Positions 12,703 through 13,010 of a stretch of 13,010 nt of DNA are shown here, one piece after another. The first letter of the stretch is position 1; each line of letters opens with the position of its first letter. A program made the translations under genes and the position numbers. The notes beneath the pieces were generated by a model. The model was not told the DNA's origin and ran no database searches. It worked only from the letters and a program-made list of their open reading frames with translations. Origin of the DNA: SZUA-521 sp041738285 (lineage in GTDB: Bacteria > Pseudomonadota > Gammaproteobacteria > Pseudomonadales > Azotimanducaceae); NCBI GenBank assembly GCA_041738285.1, contig JBGSQB010000021.1, positions 1 to 13,010 on the forward strand, given 5' to 3'.

Positions 12703-13010
12703 ATGGTAGATGACCTGGAAGGTGTGCCAATCGGGGCCGTGACCCGCATGACCGGAATTACGGCCCATACCCTGCGCAAATGGGAGAGCCGCTACGGCGT
12801 CATCGAGCCGATACGCACCGACACTGGACGACGCCTGTACGGCCAACAGGACATTGAAAAACTGCTGCTGGTTCGCGACCTGATCGATCGCGGCCATCCC
12901 ATCAGCAGCCTCGCGGATCTCTCCGGCGCGCAACTCGAGGCATTGCTTGCGCGCTCGCAGCCAACCCCGCGCGCGACGCCGAGCCCAACCGCGGTGGCTA
13001 ACAACAGTCT
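12703..13010 (+). CDS. MerR-family transcriptional regulator, LitR/CarH-like (partial)
   Basis: The N-terminal 102 codons are present; the gene runs off the window. Residues 9-28 (PIGAVTRMTGITAHTLRKWE) are the MerR helix-turn-helix, and RYGVIEP..T..GRRLY (30-46) is the wing. IEKLLLVRDLIDRGHPISSLADLS follows as the helical segment typical of LitR/CarH-type members, which usually carry a C-terminal cobalamin-binding domain for light sensing; that part is outside the window, so the subclass is inferred. GAGG lies just before the ATG. The last 39 bases duplicate part of the cytochrome c gene, so the final 13 visible residues (about ATPSPTAVANNS) may be an assembly artefact or a recent insertion. 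Until the true continuation is known, only residues 1 to about 88 are secure. Confidence 0.85.
   Translation, partial: MVDDLEGVPIGAVTRMTGITAHTLRKWESRYGVIEPIRTDTGRRLYGQQDIEKLLLVRDLIDRGHPISSLADLSGAQLEALLARSQPTPRATPSPTAVANNS
12972..13010. repeat. 39-bp direct repeat, copy 2, at the window edge
   Basis: These bases are identical to 12135-12173 and reach the last base of the window, so the full repeat may be longer. Here they fall in frame within the MerR gene, in a position where a Pro/Ala-rich linker could occur. The match is too long for chance. Confidence 0.95.

Overview
The window looks like chromosomal DNA from a GC-rich Gammaproteobacterium. Three things point that way: c4-like cytochrome halves, a REP-type palindrome of the kind common in pseudomonad/xanthomonad/Steroidobacter-like genomes, and a gene mix rich in SDR oxidoreductases, a crotonase and serine hydrolases. 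The taxonomic placement is inference. No tRNA or rRNA gene, CRISPR array or intact insertion sequence was recognised.

Layout. (1) 1-921: the tail of an unknown gene, then a YiiX/YebB-type permuted NlpC/P60 hydrolase whose N-terminus and body lie in different frames. (2) 1050-3779, minus strand: a compact four-gene operon in the order DUF1348 NTF2-like protein, exported isochorismatase-like hydrolase, crotonase, SDR. A divergent PAS-AAA+-HTH sigma-54 activator (3954-5759) faces it. A good -24/-12 promoter (3824-3838) sits in the divergent gap and points into the operon. Regulator, promoter and four enzymes together form the most coherent unit of the window, probably an inducible catabolic or detoxification pathway of unknown substrate. 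(3) 5770-6735: a membrane-anchored alpha/beta hydrolase. (4) 6736-7501: a gene-poor scar with the C-terminal remnant of a phage/plasmid-type AAA/primase protein, a Cys/His-rich frame, several inverted repeats and a T-arm-like sequence. (5) 7502-9736: a divergent SDR and an EstB-type beta-lactamase-fold serine hydrolase. (6) 9737-10956: a degenerate copy of part of an OmpA domain, a REP palindrome, then an intact DUF4892/OmpA protein. (7) 10968-12185, minus strand: a bacterioferritin-like protein and two translationally coupled monohaem cytochromes c. (8) 12272-13010, plus strand: a 36-residue membrane peptide coupled to a DUF6482 protein, then the start of a LitR/CarH-like MerR regulator cut by the window edge.

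The last 39 bases of the window exactly repeat a stretch inside the upstream cytochrome gene. This is either a real short duplication or a contig-end assembly effect, so the extreme 3' end should be treated with caution.
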